Positions 52,101 through 63,898 of a DNA stretch of 64,000 nucleotides are shown here, one piece after another (the first letter of the stretch is position 1; every line of letters starts with the position of its first letter). Location: NCBI RefSeq assembly GCF_032854445.1, contig NC_088295.1, positions 8,186,501 through 8,250,500 on the forward strand, in the 5' to 3' direction. The notes beneath the pieces are model-generated. The model was not told the DNA's origin. It did no database searches and worked only from the letters and a program-made list of their open reading frames with translations. The DNA comes from Liolophura sinensis (lineage: Eukaryota > Mollusca > Polyplacophora > Chitonida > Chitonidae). A program made the position numbers and the translations under genes.

Positions 52101-55100
52101 GAGCAAGTTTTTAGATAACATAAATAATATGAAATAGATTAACGTCATAAGGCAGTTTAGAGTCAAAGTAAGTTTACACAAGCTCATCTGAAACAACACC
52201 TTATGCCCAAAATTATTTACTACACAGGAGTTAACCAGTGTTTTCAAGACTCAGCAGTTCAATAAATTTAAATACAAGGTTATTAACAAATATAAGTTTT
52301 CCATCAAACTAATGGCACAGGGCTTGTCTCATACGTAACAATTTGTGAAGTTAAAATTCATACTTAAATATAGGCCATGTTGATTGGTTTTCACAGTGGA
52401 AGCCTCTCTTCTTGTGGCCGGTTCGGACATCCCATATAATAATGGCCTGGGGGTCTTCTCTGTTGTCAGGTAGAGGACTGAATGTCACAACGTATCTGGG
52501 AACACATTGCCAATAACATATGAATCAAGCTCTTTCACCCAGATCAAACAGAAAAGAGCTGAACAGCAGTCAAATTTCAACAGTTATGAAATCATAGGAA
52601 GTGGACATCAAAAGTCTACCCTTTTTCAACACAAGCTGAAGTGGCTTGTTATAGGCAGCCCTTAAGTTTTATTGTATGTGACAACCTGGCATCAGTTCAG
52701 TTATATTACACGATGTATGATTGCATATTCATAACAAAGGCTCACAAACTTCTCACTGTGAATTTTCCAAATGCTGAAATTGTACCTTTTCCCTTCTTCT
52801 GGCCTCATTTACATTAAAACAAAAATTCATTTATTTGTTATGCAACACTATAATTGTAACAATAATGCCTTAAAATATTACTTTTGATGCCAATCCTCAA
52901 GATTTTTCTAGTAAGAAATTAATCTAACTTTGCAAAATTAAACTCTTCAGCGGCTCTATATGGTGGATGAATAAATCAAAATATAGTAAAATGTGTCCCC
53001 CCAAAAAACTAAACTTTGGGTGAATGGCCATGTGCTGGAAAACTATAGCATTACATAATTGCACTAAGAAATGAAAAAAACACCCCAAATAGTACTGAGT
53101 TACCTTTCACATGGTGAGAAGTCAATGAGCTGGACACCCTGATGCATAAACCTCATGATCTGTTTGAACTTCTCCCCACCCCAGAGTGCAATGCCCTTCT
53201 GATGGAAGGTGGCCAGGTATGTGCCCTTAGGGGACCACCTCACATATGTCTCTGTCCACCTCTGTCGGGCAACAAACAGTGATTCTATGGTTATCAGCTT
53301 GGATGAACTGTGCAATTCACAATCACACCTCTGAGAGACAAAGTTACAACATAAACTGTTGTACATATTTGTTAAATCAAAGTGACTAAAATAATAATGT
53401 CATGAATGTTAACTCAAAACAAGACAAATATTCCTGGATATTTCTCTTTCCATTGAGATCCACAAAATTTCTTCTTTAACTGTTTAACACTATTTAGATA
53501 GTGTCTAACTTACAGCTCTCTCCTCAACAAGCTTGGCCTCCTGGGGAGTATTGAAGAAGATCGCAGTTTTCTCCCCTGCATCGTAGATCACACTGTACTG
53601 GTCAGAACAGTCTGGGTCCATCAACCAAGAACGGAGGTTACCCTAAAGTCAGAAATGGCAACCATACACAACTCTGACATTCACCAAATATTTTTACTAA
53701 GGCTGTTCAACACTTGGGTTAATTATACAATAACAAGCATACAGGTGAGGACAGGGCTTCAGAGGGACAACATACGGAGCCTCATAAAGCCTCATTAGTT
53801 GGGGCTGGATTAGCTATGACAAGAACAACACTTTACCAGTGAGAAACAGTTTGGAATAAAACGCGTCGCTTCTTGAATGTAATGTGTAGTACATGCAAAT
53901 TTAGCAGCCCTTTTCGCCACCAAATTGGAGTAAAATTGGACCTTGTGAAAGGAGTAACCATACACGTTGGAAATGGAAAGCTACATTTGCAAGGGGGTAA
54001 TAAACTTGTTACCGTGTCTTTGTAAGGCTGCACCTCTGGAGGCTCCCACTCATCAGGGATGTTAGTGTATCTACAAGGGAGATAAATCTGGTGATGTGAG
54101 GAAGTCAGAGGAGACAAAAGTTAGGCCAATCTTCACACATGATTACCTGTATTAATGTACCGCTTACCACAGAAAACAATGACTGAACAACTGACTTGAG
54201 GTGTACAATGTGTGGAATTATACTTTATTGTAGTAGCCTTAACAAATGATTAATATGTAAACTGATGTATCTACAAGTCTTCAGTTAGTTCTTAACAACA
54301 GCAACTTGCCCAATACAGGCAACGGTTTATTTGGGAATTTCTGTATACTGTGACAAATTTCATATATGTCTGTAGTTGTCACTTACCTATCAAAGTCCGA
54401 GAAGAGATTTACAGCAAATGTGTGGTGTTTGTCCAGCTTGTAGTTATTGGCAGTTTTCACAGCCTCTTGAGCATGCAGAGGAGAGGAGTACTCCAGAAAA
54501 ATATACCTGAAACATTAATCACCCAGCCCTTATCAAGACTATCAAGACTGTCAAGTTACACAAACACATTCAATCAAACAAAGAACAAGACTTTGTATTC
54601 CTGGTGTTCAGGAATTTGAGTAAAGAAGAGTATTTGAGAAAATACTTGCAAACATTTGCAAAAATGTTAATGTCAAGTGTGTGATGATTTTGAAATGGGT
54701 ATTGACAAATGTAAATAACAATAAAATCAGCAATACATTTGACATATAATTTTACTAGTAAAGCCTTGAAAAGTGGTCATATTTTTACAACTATTAACTC
54801 AGCCTTGGAAGTTCAAAAGGAAGACACCTGCTTGACTGGACAAAAAATGTCTACAGAAGATGTCAATTATTAGCTTAAATTTAACATACCCTTTTGTGAC
54901 CCCATCCTGCTTAGGATAATGCTCCGTAACAATTCTTCCGAATTTTAAAAAGATTTTACGAATAACATTTTGTAGTTTTTCTAATCTTTCAGCACCAACT
55001 TGAGGTACGTTGTCCCACTACAATCACAGAGTCAATGCCATCAGATTCTTTTGGCTTAGATTTCAGCAGATCTCCTAATAATTCTGCAAGAAAACAGAAA

Positions 55101-56665
55101 TAAACAATGGAAGACAGGGAAATGAATATTTATTACAGTTCAAACCTCTAGCTATGTTTTTCTAAGAAAAGTGCTACATCTTTATCAGGCACAAAGTTAG
55201 TAGATTGGCAGTGAAAATTGTCACCCTGTAAGGAATGCTATCTTTGTGCCTGTTTTATGTTATGGTATTTTGTTTGAGGTATGATTAATAATTAATAAAT
55301 TATTCAAAGTGAAAGTCAGGGGAGATATGTACAGAGAGGTCAAGATAGCATTAACTGAACAGTATGACCTGGTTTAACAAGCAGGGCCCAGTTTCACAAA
55401 AATGTCGTACATAAACTAAAATCGCACACATAGGTCAATTGTATGGTAACAATGACGTACAAAATATCGAATGAGAATTGCATGATTAAAAAATGTTACT
55501 ACACTAAATATCTATATCACTGAAATCCAGCATTGGAAATCGTGTCCTCATTCATGGAACTGATAGTAAACACAAAAACTGAAAAGGCAAATTACAAAGT
55601 ATTACTCAGACTTTTTGTCCTTTTATTGACCGTGAAAAGCAGCTGCAGCCTCAAACTTCAAACGCCACTGTCCTTGACTGGGTGCTAATTTGACCACAAC
55701 TGCTCTGTTGTGGTGTGTGTAATGATGCATATACTGAAATGCGGGCGTCGCTTATCACAAGCCTTCATCACACAGTACTTGTGGCACTGAGTCTACTCAT
55801 ATGTTAAAGCCTCTCCTGTCGTAATATTATCTTAATCACATTACATATCCACATGTGAGACAATTCGGATATGAATGAAAAAACTGTCAGTGTGGCAGTG
55901 AATACCAATCATTTATTCATGCTACAATCATTTTCTTGTACATCAGCATTTGTGAGGATTAGTTGGCAGGACAATTGGACTATCTTCGGCAAATGCAATA
56001 TGCTTTAAGTATAGAGTCTGCAGAGATCTGTCAACTGCATCTCTCACATCTGGATAGAAATGTAATTTTACATAAGCTGAAATGAACTGTTTTTTGTATA
56101 TGACAGACTGTTGGGAACCATATCACCTGTTTGGTACTGTAACTAGAGGGGAAAATAGCAAGACAAGTCAATGCCAGTAAACTCTTTGTTAAAAGCCAAC
56201 TTCATACGATGGTCAAGTGAAGAAAATATCAGTGTTCACACTGGTAGTGGTACATAGCGTGTAACTCTAAAGCGTGGTACTGTGTCCCCATTACCGACAA
56301 GAAATGGGATGCCATTCAAGTCTACACCTCAGTGTTACCAAGGGGGAATGTACGCCTGCTATGTACGAACAGGCAGTCTTATCTCATATATGCAAAATTT
56401 ACGCTGGAAGACATCAGGTCTGGAGCCCTTTCGTTGAGTGACATGCATAAAACCGCACGACAGGACACTTTCCGGAAGCCGCACATATTGCTATTCTACA
56501 GCCAAGATCAGAGTCATTACCCTCATCCGTGACATCATCGACGAATCCTTCAGGGTCACTAAAATCAGGTTCTTCTTCGTAACCATTTTCTTCAACGTCC
56601 TGATTCTGCATTTCTGACTTTTTATGCGATCTGCGTGTCTCCGTCTCTCCCTTTTCCTCCGCCAT
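43158..56665 (-). CDS. EIF3B: eukaryotic translation initiation factor 3 subunit B, 18 exons
   Basis: Exons in transcript order: 56665-56521, 55083-54890, 54506-54387, 54070-54013, 53642-53514, 53261-53104, 52495-52364, 52076-52010, 50104-50058, 49453-49213, 48882-48810, 48437-48315, 47170-47092, 46759-46620, 46009-45884, 45333-45256, 43866-43758, 43258-43158. With one surplus G removed in each of two exons the sum is 2,118 nt, that is 705 residues plus stop. eIF3b is a scaffold of the eIF3 complex that binds the 40S subunit. Seen: acidic start with [11 protein letters not shown], an RNA-recognition motif (IDSVIVV... and [10 protein letters not shown]), a WD-type propeller ([76 protein letters not shown]) and the C-terminal helix ([19 protein letters not shown]). 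The surplus G's lie near 55,016 and 46,733. Its introns are rich in minisatellites. Confidence 0.96.
44285..45170 (-). repeat. 30-bp minisatellite in eIF3B intron 16
   Basis: About 29 copies of 'atggactcctgaacctcagg' plus 'taccacagac' between exons 16 and 17. On the reverse strand (the eIF3B sense) a frame is open in long stretches and reads [10 protein letters not shown]-like 10-residue repeats. No splice signals frame it convincingly, and eIF3b proteins have no such insert, so I treat it as non-coding. Confidence 0.92.
45733..45760 (+). repeat. poly-A run
   Basis: About 25 A's in a row in eIF3B intron 15; it may be the tail of an old insertion whose body I cannot recognise. Confidence 0.8.
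46147..46385 (+). mobile_element. mariner-type MITE, about 239 bp, in eIF3B intron 14
   Basis: Ends are imperfect inverted repeats of about 28 bp (cagggtgtccccgaagt...caccatcc against ggatggtg...acttctgggacaccct) flanked by TA. Inside, an ATG at 46,263 opens [20 protein letters not shown] then stops; this is the start of the helix-turn-helix region of a Tc1/mariner-like transposase. The element is thus an internally deleted derivative of an autonomous transposon. Confidence 0.85.
47205..47900. repeat. 26-bp minisatellite in eIF3B intron 12
   Basis: About 26 copies of 'cagagtacatgtacatacac' plus 'agtaac' or 'agtgcc'. ORFs of up to 144 codons on the reverse strand ([12 protein letters not shown] style) and on the forward strand are repeat by-products. 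Confidence 0.93.
47905..48083 (-). mobile_element. SINE inserted in the 26-bp minisatellite
   Basis: Reverse copy of the common SINE from TTTATTTATTC tail to 'ggacttgaactcacagcgac', with minisatellite units on both sides (acatgtgcatacac before, cacatgtacatacac after). Part of the body is deleted (cacatatttcacagccc). Confidence 0.88.
49690..49805 (-). mobile_element. old SINE fragment
   Basis: Reverse diverged copy: 'gaagaatatttcacctatac', 'ggctagcattaaggtgggc' and 'gcagaccttcccaccta'. Lies in eIF3B intron 9. Confidence 0.7.
50280..50335 (-). mobile_element. very old SINE tail remnant
   Basis: The order 'catttgattatttcctgatg', 'tcatacacagaaaat', 'ttcccatataccaagacagtcagc' follows the tail of the common SINE. 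Weak. Confidence 0.35.
55090..56514. other. eIF3B intron 1, nothing recognised
   Basis: About 1.4 kb between the first two coding exons. I see no element I can name. A word typical of transposon ends (cagggcccagtttcacaaa at about 55,383) has no partner nearby. Confidence 0.45.
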
Positions 56666-57689
56666 CTTGAAAACCTCGTGTGCCGATCGGCCGGAAGTAA
56701 ACAAGAGCGCATGTTCGGCGTGTAAAATTTGGCGGCAGTAGTGACGAGAAAAGTCAAGGGTATGTGGGTTTCCTAACGTTTAATTTGTGTGTTCTTGTAA
56801 AATATCATCGTCCCGTCGACAAAATTACGAAAACAGGAGAAAGTAGTTAAAAATTTTACTACTTTTGATCCCAAAGATGACAAAGTGCTTAAAATCGGCA
56901 ATGATCCAACGTAGTAAAGGGTACTGATAGAGTTATTCCCCTTGACCAAGGTGTATATGATCTCACATCGATGGCATTATCTTACACTCAAGTTTCCAAT
57001 GGCTCAGCCACTGACATCTACAGATACTTTAAACTGAGAATCACCCGTTAACCAAGGACACCTGAATGTGATAACAAACAACTAAAATGTCCTACTGACC
57101 CAGCCAGAGTTACTACACTTCGGTAGGCCTTGAGGGTGATCATGAAGGTCATATAGTTATTCCAGTATTCAAAATGAGAAAAGATTTTCGAATGAACTCC
57201 ACACAGACCCTATCTACTTTTGCCCATTATGTAATTAGTATGTGATGATATTTGACATTGTGGAAATTACACTCTAACAGTGTAACTGCAATTGAAAGTT
57301 TGAAACTCAACCATTACATTAAAACTTTTTGCATCTGTCAATCATGAAGATCTGTTTGACAAGCGGGCTAGATAATCTACTGTCCTCAAGAACACCTGTA
57401 AAGTACAGAAACACCACACAAGGCTCACTTTGTGAAGATAGGAGAAGTAGGCCTACTAAGCCCTTGTTCAGGAATTTTCTTGTTAATTATTTAGAATGAG
57501 GAATTATTATTATTATAGAAAGAAAAAATATCAGTTTCACTTCAGAGTATTGGGCCTACCACTCTGGAATGAATCAGTGAATGACTGATTTTGGCAGTAT
57601 TGCAGCCATATATGGTTGCAGTGTGGAATTGTATAGGTGGCAAACCATAATTTATGTGATAATCACGTTTTCTAGTATGACAACATGTA
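56666..57689. other. 5' flank of eIF3B
   Basis: Contains the 5' UTR and promoter of eIF3B at its left edge. No TATA-like element at a clear place and no other gene recognised. Confidence 0.45.
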
Positions 57690-59855
57690 GAAAAGAATGT
57701 GCAATATCCCACATGGGACCAGGCTGGACATGTTGGCTGGGTTGATCATGGTTTCTAGTATGACAACATGTAGAAAAGAATGTGCAATATCCAATGTGGG
57801 ACCAGGCTGGACATGTTGGCTGGGTTGATCATGGTTTCTAGTATGACAACATGTAGGAAAGAATCTGCAATATCCAACGTAAGACCGACCGGCCCGGATA
57901 GCACAGTTGGTAGAGCGTCCGCTTCGGGACTGGTAGGTCCAGGATCAATCCTTGATCGAGTCACACCTAAGACTGTAAAAGAGGAAGTTGTAACTTCCTC
58001 GCTTGGCGTTCAGCATGAAGGGGATAGTGCAACGACTGGTTGACCCGTACCAGTATAATGGCTCGGGCGGTGCGGCTTACTTGCCTTCGGTAAGTCGTCT
58101 CAGTGAAGCAGCACTAAATAAAAGAGCGGTGGAAATCCATCCTGCATCAAGGAGGCACATTACACGTACATGCACCCTAATGATTCCTTCGTCGTCATAT
58201 GACTGAAAAATTGTTGAGTACGACGTTAAACCCCAAGCACTCACTCACTCACTCCAACGTAAGACCAGGCTGGACATGTGTTGGCTGGGCTGATCATGGT
58301 TTCCAGTATGACAACATGTAGAAAAGAACCTGCAATATCCAAGGTGAGACCAGGCTGGACATGTGTTGGCTGGGTTGATCATGGTTTCTAGTATGACAAC
58401 ATGTAGAAAAGAATGTGCAATATCCCACGTGGGACCAGGCTGGACATGTTGGCTGGGTTGATCATGGTTTCCAGTATGACAACATGTAGAAAAGAATGTG
58501 CAATATCCAACGTGAGACCAGGCTGGACATGTGTTGGCTGGGTTGATCATGGTTTCTAGTATGACAACATGTAGAAAAGAATCTGCAATATCCCACGTGG
58601 GACCAGGCTGGACATGTTGGCTGGGTTGATCATGGTTTCCAGTATGACAACATGTAGAAAAGAATGTGCAATATCCCACATGGGACCAGGCTGGACATGT
58701 TGGCTGGGTTGATCATGGTTTCTAGTATGACAACATGTAGAAAAGAACCTGCAATATCCAATGTGGGACCAGGCTGGACATGTTGGCTGGGTTGATCATG
58801 GTTTCTAGTATGACAACATGTAGGAAAGAATCTGCAATATCCAACGTGAGACCAGGCTGGACATGTGTTGGCTGGGCTGATCATGGTTTCCAGTATGACA
58901 ACATGTAGAAAAGAACCTGCAATATCCAACGTGAGACCAGGCTGGACATGTGTTGGCTGGGTTGATCATGGTTTCTAGTATGACAACATGTAGAAAAGAA
59001 TGTGCAATATCCCACGTGGGACCAGGCTGGACATGTTGGCTGGGTTGATCATGGTTTCCAGTATGACAACATGTAGAAAAGAACCTGCAATATCCAACGT
59101 GAGACCAGGCTGGACATGTGTTGGCTGGGTTGATCATGGTTTCTAGTATGACAACATGTAGAAAAGAATGTGCAATATCCCACGTGGGACCAGGCTGGAC
59201 ATGTTGGCTGGGTTGATCATGGTTTCCAGTATGACAACATGTAGAAAAGAATGTGCGATATCCCACGTGGGACCAGTCTGGACATGTTGGCTGGGTTGAT
59301 CATGGTTTCCAGTATGACAACATGTAGAAAAGAATGTGCAATATCCCAAGTGGGACCAGGCTGGTGATTTTGGCTGGGTTGATCATGGTTTCCAGTATGA
59401 CAACATGTAGAAAAGAATCTGCAATATACCACGTGAGACCAGGCTGGACATGTTGGCTGGGTTGATCATGGTTTCTAGTATGACAACTTGTAGAAAAGAA
59501 TGTGCAATATCCCACATGGGACCAGGCTGGACATGTTGGCTGGGTTGATCATGGTTTCTAGTATGACAACATGTAGAAAAGAATGTGCAATATCCCACAT
59601 GGGGACCAGGCTGGACATGTTGGCTGGGTTGATCATGGTTTCTAGTATGACAACATGTAGAAAAAGAATGTGCAATATCCCACGTGGGACCAGGCTGGAC
59701 ATGTTGGCTGGGTTGATCATGGTTTCCAGTATGACAACATGTAGAAAAAGAATGTGCAATATCCCACGTGGGACCAGGCTGGACATGTTGGCTGGATTGA
59801 TCATGGTTTCTAGTATGACAACATGTAGAAAAGAATGTGCAATATCCCACGTTTT
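57690..59855. repeat. 83-bp tandem array with CACGTG palindromes between divergent genes
   Basis: About 21-22 units containing 'gtgcaatatcccacgtggga', 'ccaggctggacatgttggct', 'gggttgatcatggtttctag' and 'tatgacaacatgtagaaaag'. Many units carry the palindrome cccacgtggg; others have cccacatggg, ccaacgtgag or ccaatgtggg. A SINE splits it at 57,887-58,253. Long ORFs on both strands are by-products of the 83-bp period. Confidence 0.95.
57887..58253 (+). mobile_element. tRNA-Lys-type SINE with 13-bp target duplication
   Basis: The head 'gcccggatagcacagttggt' plus 'agagcgtccgctt' strongly resembles animal tRNA-Lys, with A box (tagcacagttgg) and a degenerate B box (ggatcaatcct). The end is 'gacgttaaaccccaagcact' plus (CACT)n. 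Flanks ccaacgtaagacc at 57,874-57,886 and 58,254-58,266 are the duplicated target. It sits inside the 83-bp array and is 367 bp long. Confidence 0.92.
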
Positions 59856-59859
59856 CTCA

Positions 59860-60586
59860 CAGAAAACTGATTTGAGCAAGTTTCCATCAAGTTAAAAAAC
59901 AAAGATAGTGACCAAGTAGGAAAACAATTTTAAAGATTACAGTAATGCTTGGCTTATTATCTCAAAATGTCACAGAACAGCTATCCACGGTATGTATGTA
60001 TAGGCTGCACACCTTTGTTTATGCTCACAGTTATCACTATATGTATTGATGCCTTGTGCCTGTGGCCGTCTTGGACATCTATGGAATGAATTTCATGTTC
60101 CGTCCTACAGAGAGTGTGCCTTTCACATTGAGCACTGGAACATGAAATTCTTTTGTTAGATATCTAACATGGCCACCAGTGTAAGTCACCTGTGGGTTAT
60201 GCCCCTGTTTAATTCTAACTTGTGTGGCATATACATGTAGTTTGCCAGAATTCGGAATCAGACCGTCTCACTTCCAATTTTCTCCTATTTTCCCAATCTC
60301 TCCCATGGTGATTTTGTCACAGTGGAGCAATTCAAAGACACTGAGACACCCCTCTCGCTAAACCTATGTGGTTTGGTGATGTAATGCCATGGTTACCATG
60401 GTACATGTGTGTTTAATGTTACAGGCACAGTTTGCAGAATGCCCCCGTGGCACCATGCATTGTGATTTACATGGTAATGATAGTGTTTGCAAGCCTTGAT
60501 GACCTTTTCTAGTAGTAAGTACTCTACGTGTGGTATCCTGTGACATTTCAGGTTGGGCAGCAACCAGCTGCAGGAAGCCCTGGTCA
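59860..60586 (+). other. 5' flank of SLC25A19
   Basis: An acceptor (acatttcag) at 60,543-60,551 precedes the ATG exon, so at least one non-coding first exon lies upstream, probably within or before this stretch; I could not place it. The stretch includes the hairpin at 60,062-60,176. Confidence 0.45.
60062..60176. repeat. imperfect inverted repeat, 40-bp arms
   Basis: 'gtggccgtcttggacatcta' and 'tggaatgaatttcatgttcc' (60,062-60,101) pair with the complement of 60,137-60,176 (ggaacatgaaattc...atggccac) around a 35-bp loop. It could be a tiny MITE or an RNA/DNA hairpin upstream of SLC25A19. Confidence 0.75.
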
Positions 60587-63500
60587 ATGGTGGGCTATGA
60601 TCCTAGCCAGTCAGTTCAGCTGTCTCAGACCGAGATCTTACTGGCAGGGGGACTGAGTGGGGCTGCTTCCAGAGCTGTGGGCCAGCCACTCGACGTCCTT
60701 AAAATACGCTTCCAAGTAAGATGATAATAATCTGAACAGTAATTTAATAATAAAGATAAATTAATAATAATTGCAGTTCATCTTAGAATCAGTATAATGT
60801 CCATGCACGCAAGTATTTTCATTGTTCTTATTGAGCAATTATGAGTTGGGTTGACTAAGCATGAATGGAGAACCAGACCACAAGTCTTGGCCTCACTGTT
60901 GAGGCAGCGAGATTCCTTGTTTGAATTCAGCTTGGCGGCCATCATTATGTCAGATTAAAGTCTATTGAACACAGTCTAAGGTTTTTTCAGACATTTTTTG
61001 ACCTGGTAAATTGCATTTGAAATGTTGGATTCTACAGTGGCCTTTTCTGAACATACTGGGGCCAGTTATGTCACATCAGTGTTTTGACACTTGACACACA
61101 CAGACTGCTAGATATAATCAATCAAAACCTAACAGACCTTGGAACGAACTGTTTCATGACAGAAATATAGTTATGACCTATATCCTTTAGGTCCCAACAG
61201 ATCAGCGCAGAACAGGATGTTTTCAAGGCTTTTTACTTGGAAAAAATCTAAAAAAATAAATCAAACAATTTTTCTTGAGAGTTTTTAATGTTCTTTCATC
61301 AGATATATGCTTCATTTTAGTGTGTTTTTTGCTTTTAAGTAATTGCCTTGATTTTCAACTAGATTTCCATGGTGCCACTTCGTAACTGCAAAGCCAGTGG
61401 TTTTTACTTCAGACTGTAATTACAGTTACAGATTGAGCCAATCAAAAGATTGCACGTGTCCAAGTATCAGGGGTTGTATCAGGCAACAGGTCGGATCATC
61501 CGTGAGGAGGGACTTCGGGCTCTCTGGAAAGGTCATGTCCCAGCACAGTTCTTGTCAATTCTATACGGCCTTAGTCAGGTAATGACTCTCAGAAAACAAA
61601 TATTTGATAGCTATTGGGCTATCTTGACATGCTCGTCTGAAATTCTTATTGTTACTGAAGTAAGCTTACATGTACAAGCCTAGGCAGTGATGCAGATTAA
61701 CAGATAAGCCACTTGAGACTTAGAAGGTATTATTTAGCTTTGTTGGTCTTTAGATGAAGCAAAATTATATACAACTGACGGAATATTGGTATTACTGTCT
61801 GTAAACCACTTTTAATTTCGCAGCATTTTCAGCAACTTTATACCCAGCTGAGTGAACTGAAAAAATGGCAGCCACTCGAGATGAGGACTTCTTAATTCAG
61901 TTAATTTTGGTTTTCAGGTAATCCTTCATATTTAAGTACTTCATGTAACAAGTGAGTTATCTCATGATAACTTTGGCCTGACTGAGCTTATATCTTTGTG
62001 TTTGTTGCAGTTTGGTTTGTTTGAACTGATCACCAAGCAGTCATGTGACTATTTCCCGTCAGCCTACTCCACAGTTTACCTGCCTGTCACCCACTTTGTG
62101 TGTGGGGCCATGTCCAGCAGCCTGACCACCCTAATTGTACAGCCCCTGGATGTCCTCAGGACGAGGTTCGTGGCCCAAGGGGAACCCAAGGTAATAGGAG
62201 GTAAAGGGAGGCAACTTAGCAGAAATATGATCTCATAGTTGTCATACGTCGCATATAAGTTTGATGGATTTTTCATCAACTAAATACCATGTTGTGTGAG
62301 CAAAAGGTGTGGGAATGACATAAGAAGAAACAAAAAAGTGATTAGTGTGAACATCATTTGAATTAGCGTAGTTTGTCCACTTGTCTTGCTGGTATAAACA
62401 GTTGTTATAATGAATAACTGCTTGGAGTTGTTCTGTGAATGCCAAAGATATGAAATAAAGCTATATAGGGGGCCTCCGTGGCACAGTTGGTTAGCGCGCT
62501 AGCGCAGCTTAATGACCCAGAAGCCTCTCACCAATGCGGTCGTTGTGAGTTCATGCTGGCTTCCTCTCTGGCCGTAAGTGTGAAGGTCTGGCAGCAACTT
62601 GTGGATGGTTGTGGGTTTCCCTGGCTCTGCCCGGTTTCCTCCCACCATAATGCTGGCCGCCGTCGTATAAGTGAAATATTCTTGAGTATGGCGTAAAACA
62701 CAAATCAAATAAATAAGTAAAGCTATATACAATGGTATTCCTTGACACGCGCTCTGAAACTACAGAGGGGAAGTTGTTTTAAGAATCCCCTTTTAATATG
62801 ACACTGGAGATGTTTCAATCTCTTAAAAATAAACTTACTCATGGTATTCATGATTTAAATTTCAAAAATAGGTTACTCATATATTATTGTATGTGTGAAA
62901 ATATGTTTGGCCAAAGTTTGAGAGTTTGAATGTTCAGATCTCGCCAAACTAAGAGTCTGAGTTTTTTTTCTGTCATCTAGGACGTTAATGAGAGGAGGCC
63001 TGTCATAGTGAGAGCAAGGCAGGCTGTGGAACTGCACAGGTTAATCTCTCCAGTTGTATATGTCATGTGACATTTACCTTCAGGTGTATACTGGGATGGT
63101 GTCAGCGGCTCTCATGATCAGGAGGCAGGAAGGCCTGACAGCCTTTTACCGTGGCTCTGTGCCCGCCCTCAGCACAGTGGCACCACAGATGGGACTCCAG
63201 TTTGGCTCCTATGCTTTGTTCACAGCCACCTGGAAAAACACTTTTGGCAGATCAACTTCAAATAGGCCTGGTTAGTATCTTCAAGTTTGGTTGACATGCT
63301 TTAGAGAAGTATAATAAGGCTTTCATACCAGTAATCAACTATCTTGAATTTGCGATAATATGATGAGATATTTGTATACTATTATGTAGTTTTCTCAACG
63401 TTTGTATGGCAAACCAGCAAGCAGATGCTTGACATATTTTAAAACACCCATTTGGAGGAAGTGGTCGTACCTCTTTCTCCAAAGGGGATGTTTTAAAAAA

Positions 63501-63898
63501 CTGTTAGTTACCTAATTGCAAACTTGACCGGAATGAAAAAAGTCTCCTGGCTATCTTGACCTGTACGTCACTTTATCTGTATGTCCCCCACAGGAGCTGT
63601 GGAGAGCATGATTTGTGGGTCTGGGGCGGGTGTCGCCTCCAAACTGGTGGTCTACCCCATGGATTTGGTGAAGAAGAGGCTGCAGGTGCAGGGGTTTGAG
63701 GCAGCGCGGGTCAGCTTTGGGGAGGTCCGGAGTTACAGAGGCATGGTGCACTGTCTGCTAATGACCCTCAGAGAGGAGGGCCTAAAGGGGATCTACAAGG
63801 GCCTAACCCCCAGCCTTCTTAAGGCCGCCACAGTTGCAGGCGTCCACCTGTCCGTTTATGAACAAGTCTGTAATCTCTTTATCACCTGGAAGCATTGA
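60587..63898 (+). CDS. SLC25A19: mitochondrial thiamine pyrophosphate carrier, 5 coding exons
   Basis: Exons: 60587-60715, 61426-61578, 62011-62190, 63084-63270, 63594-63898, giving 317 residues plus TGA, close to the 320 of the human protein. It belongs to the mitochondrial carrier family and imports thiamine pyrophosphate into the matrix in exchange for nucleotides. All three carrier repeats are present with signatures QPLDVLKIRF (end of exon 1), QPLDVLRTRF (exon 3) and YPMDLVKKRL (exon 5). Features of this carrier are the start MVGYDP, WKGHVPAQ in exon 2, RFVAQGEPKVY across exons 3/4, and ICGSGAGV plus LQVQGFEAAR in exon 5. All exons join in phase. It is transcribed away from eIF3B across the 83-bp array. 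Confidence 0.95.
62456..62729 (+). mobile_element. full-length copy of the common SINE, 12-bp target duplication
   Basis: The head 'ggcctccgtggcacagttgg' plus 'ttagcgcgct' has a tRNA-type A box and a degenerate B box (gtgagttcatgct). The body includes 'gcaacttgtggatggttgtg' and 'accataatgctggccgccgt', the tail 'taagtgaaatattcttgagt' and AATAAATAAGTAAA. Flanks taaagctatata at 62,456-62,467 and 62,718-62,729. This is the reference copy for the fragments listed elsewhere. SLC25A19 intron 3. Confidence 0.94.

Noticed and set aside
55383-55500. Transposon end with cagggcccagtttcacaaa
   Set aside because: No matching inverted partner or target duplication was found nearby.
57887-57960. Possible functional tRNA-Lys gene
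   Set aside because: The head resembles tRNA-Lys but the stems are damaged, the B box is degenerate, and the unit continues into a SINE body with target duplication.
57755-59895. ORFs of 70-155 codons with CRKECAISH or HVVILETMINPAN repeats on both strands
   Set aside because: By-products of the 83-bp array; no start context, splice sites or relation to a known protein.
62468-62545. Possible functional tRNA gene at the SINE head
   Set aside because: It is the head of a full SINE with 12-bp target duplication and mismatched stems.
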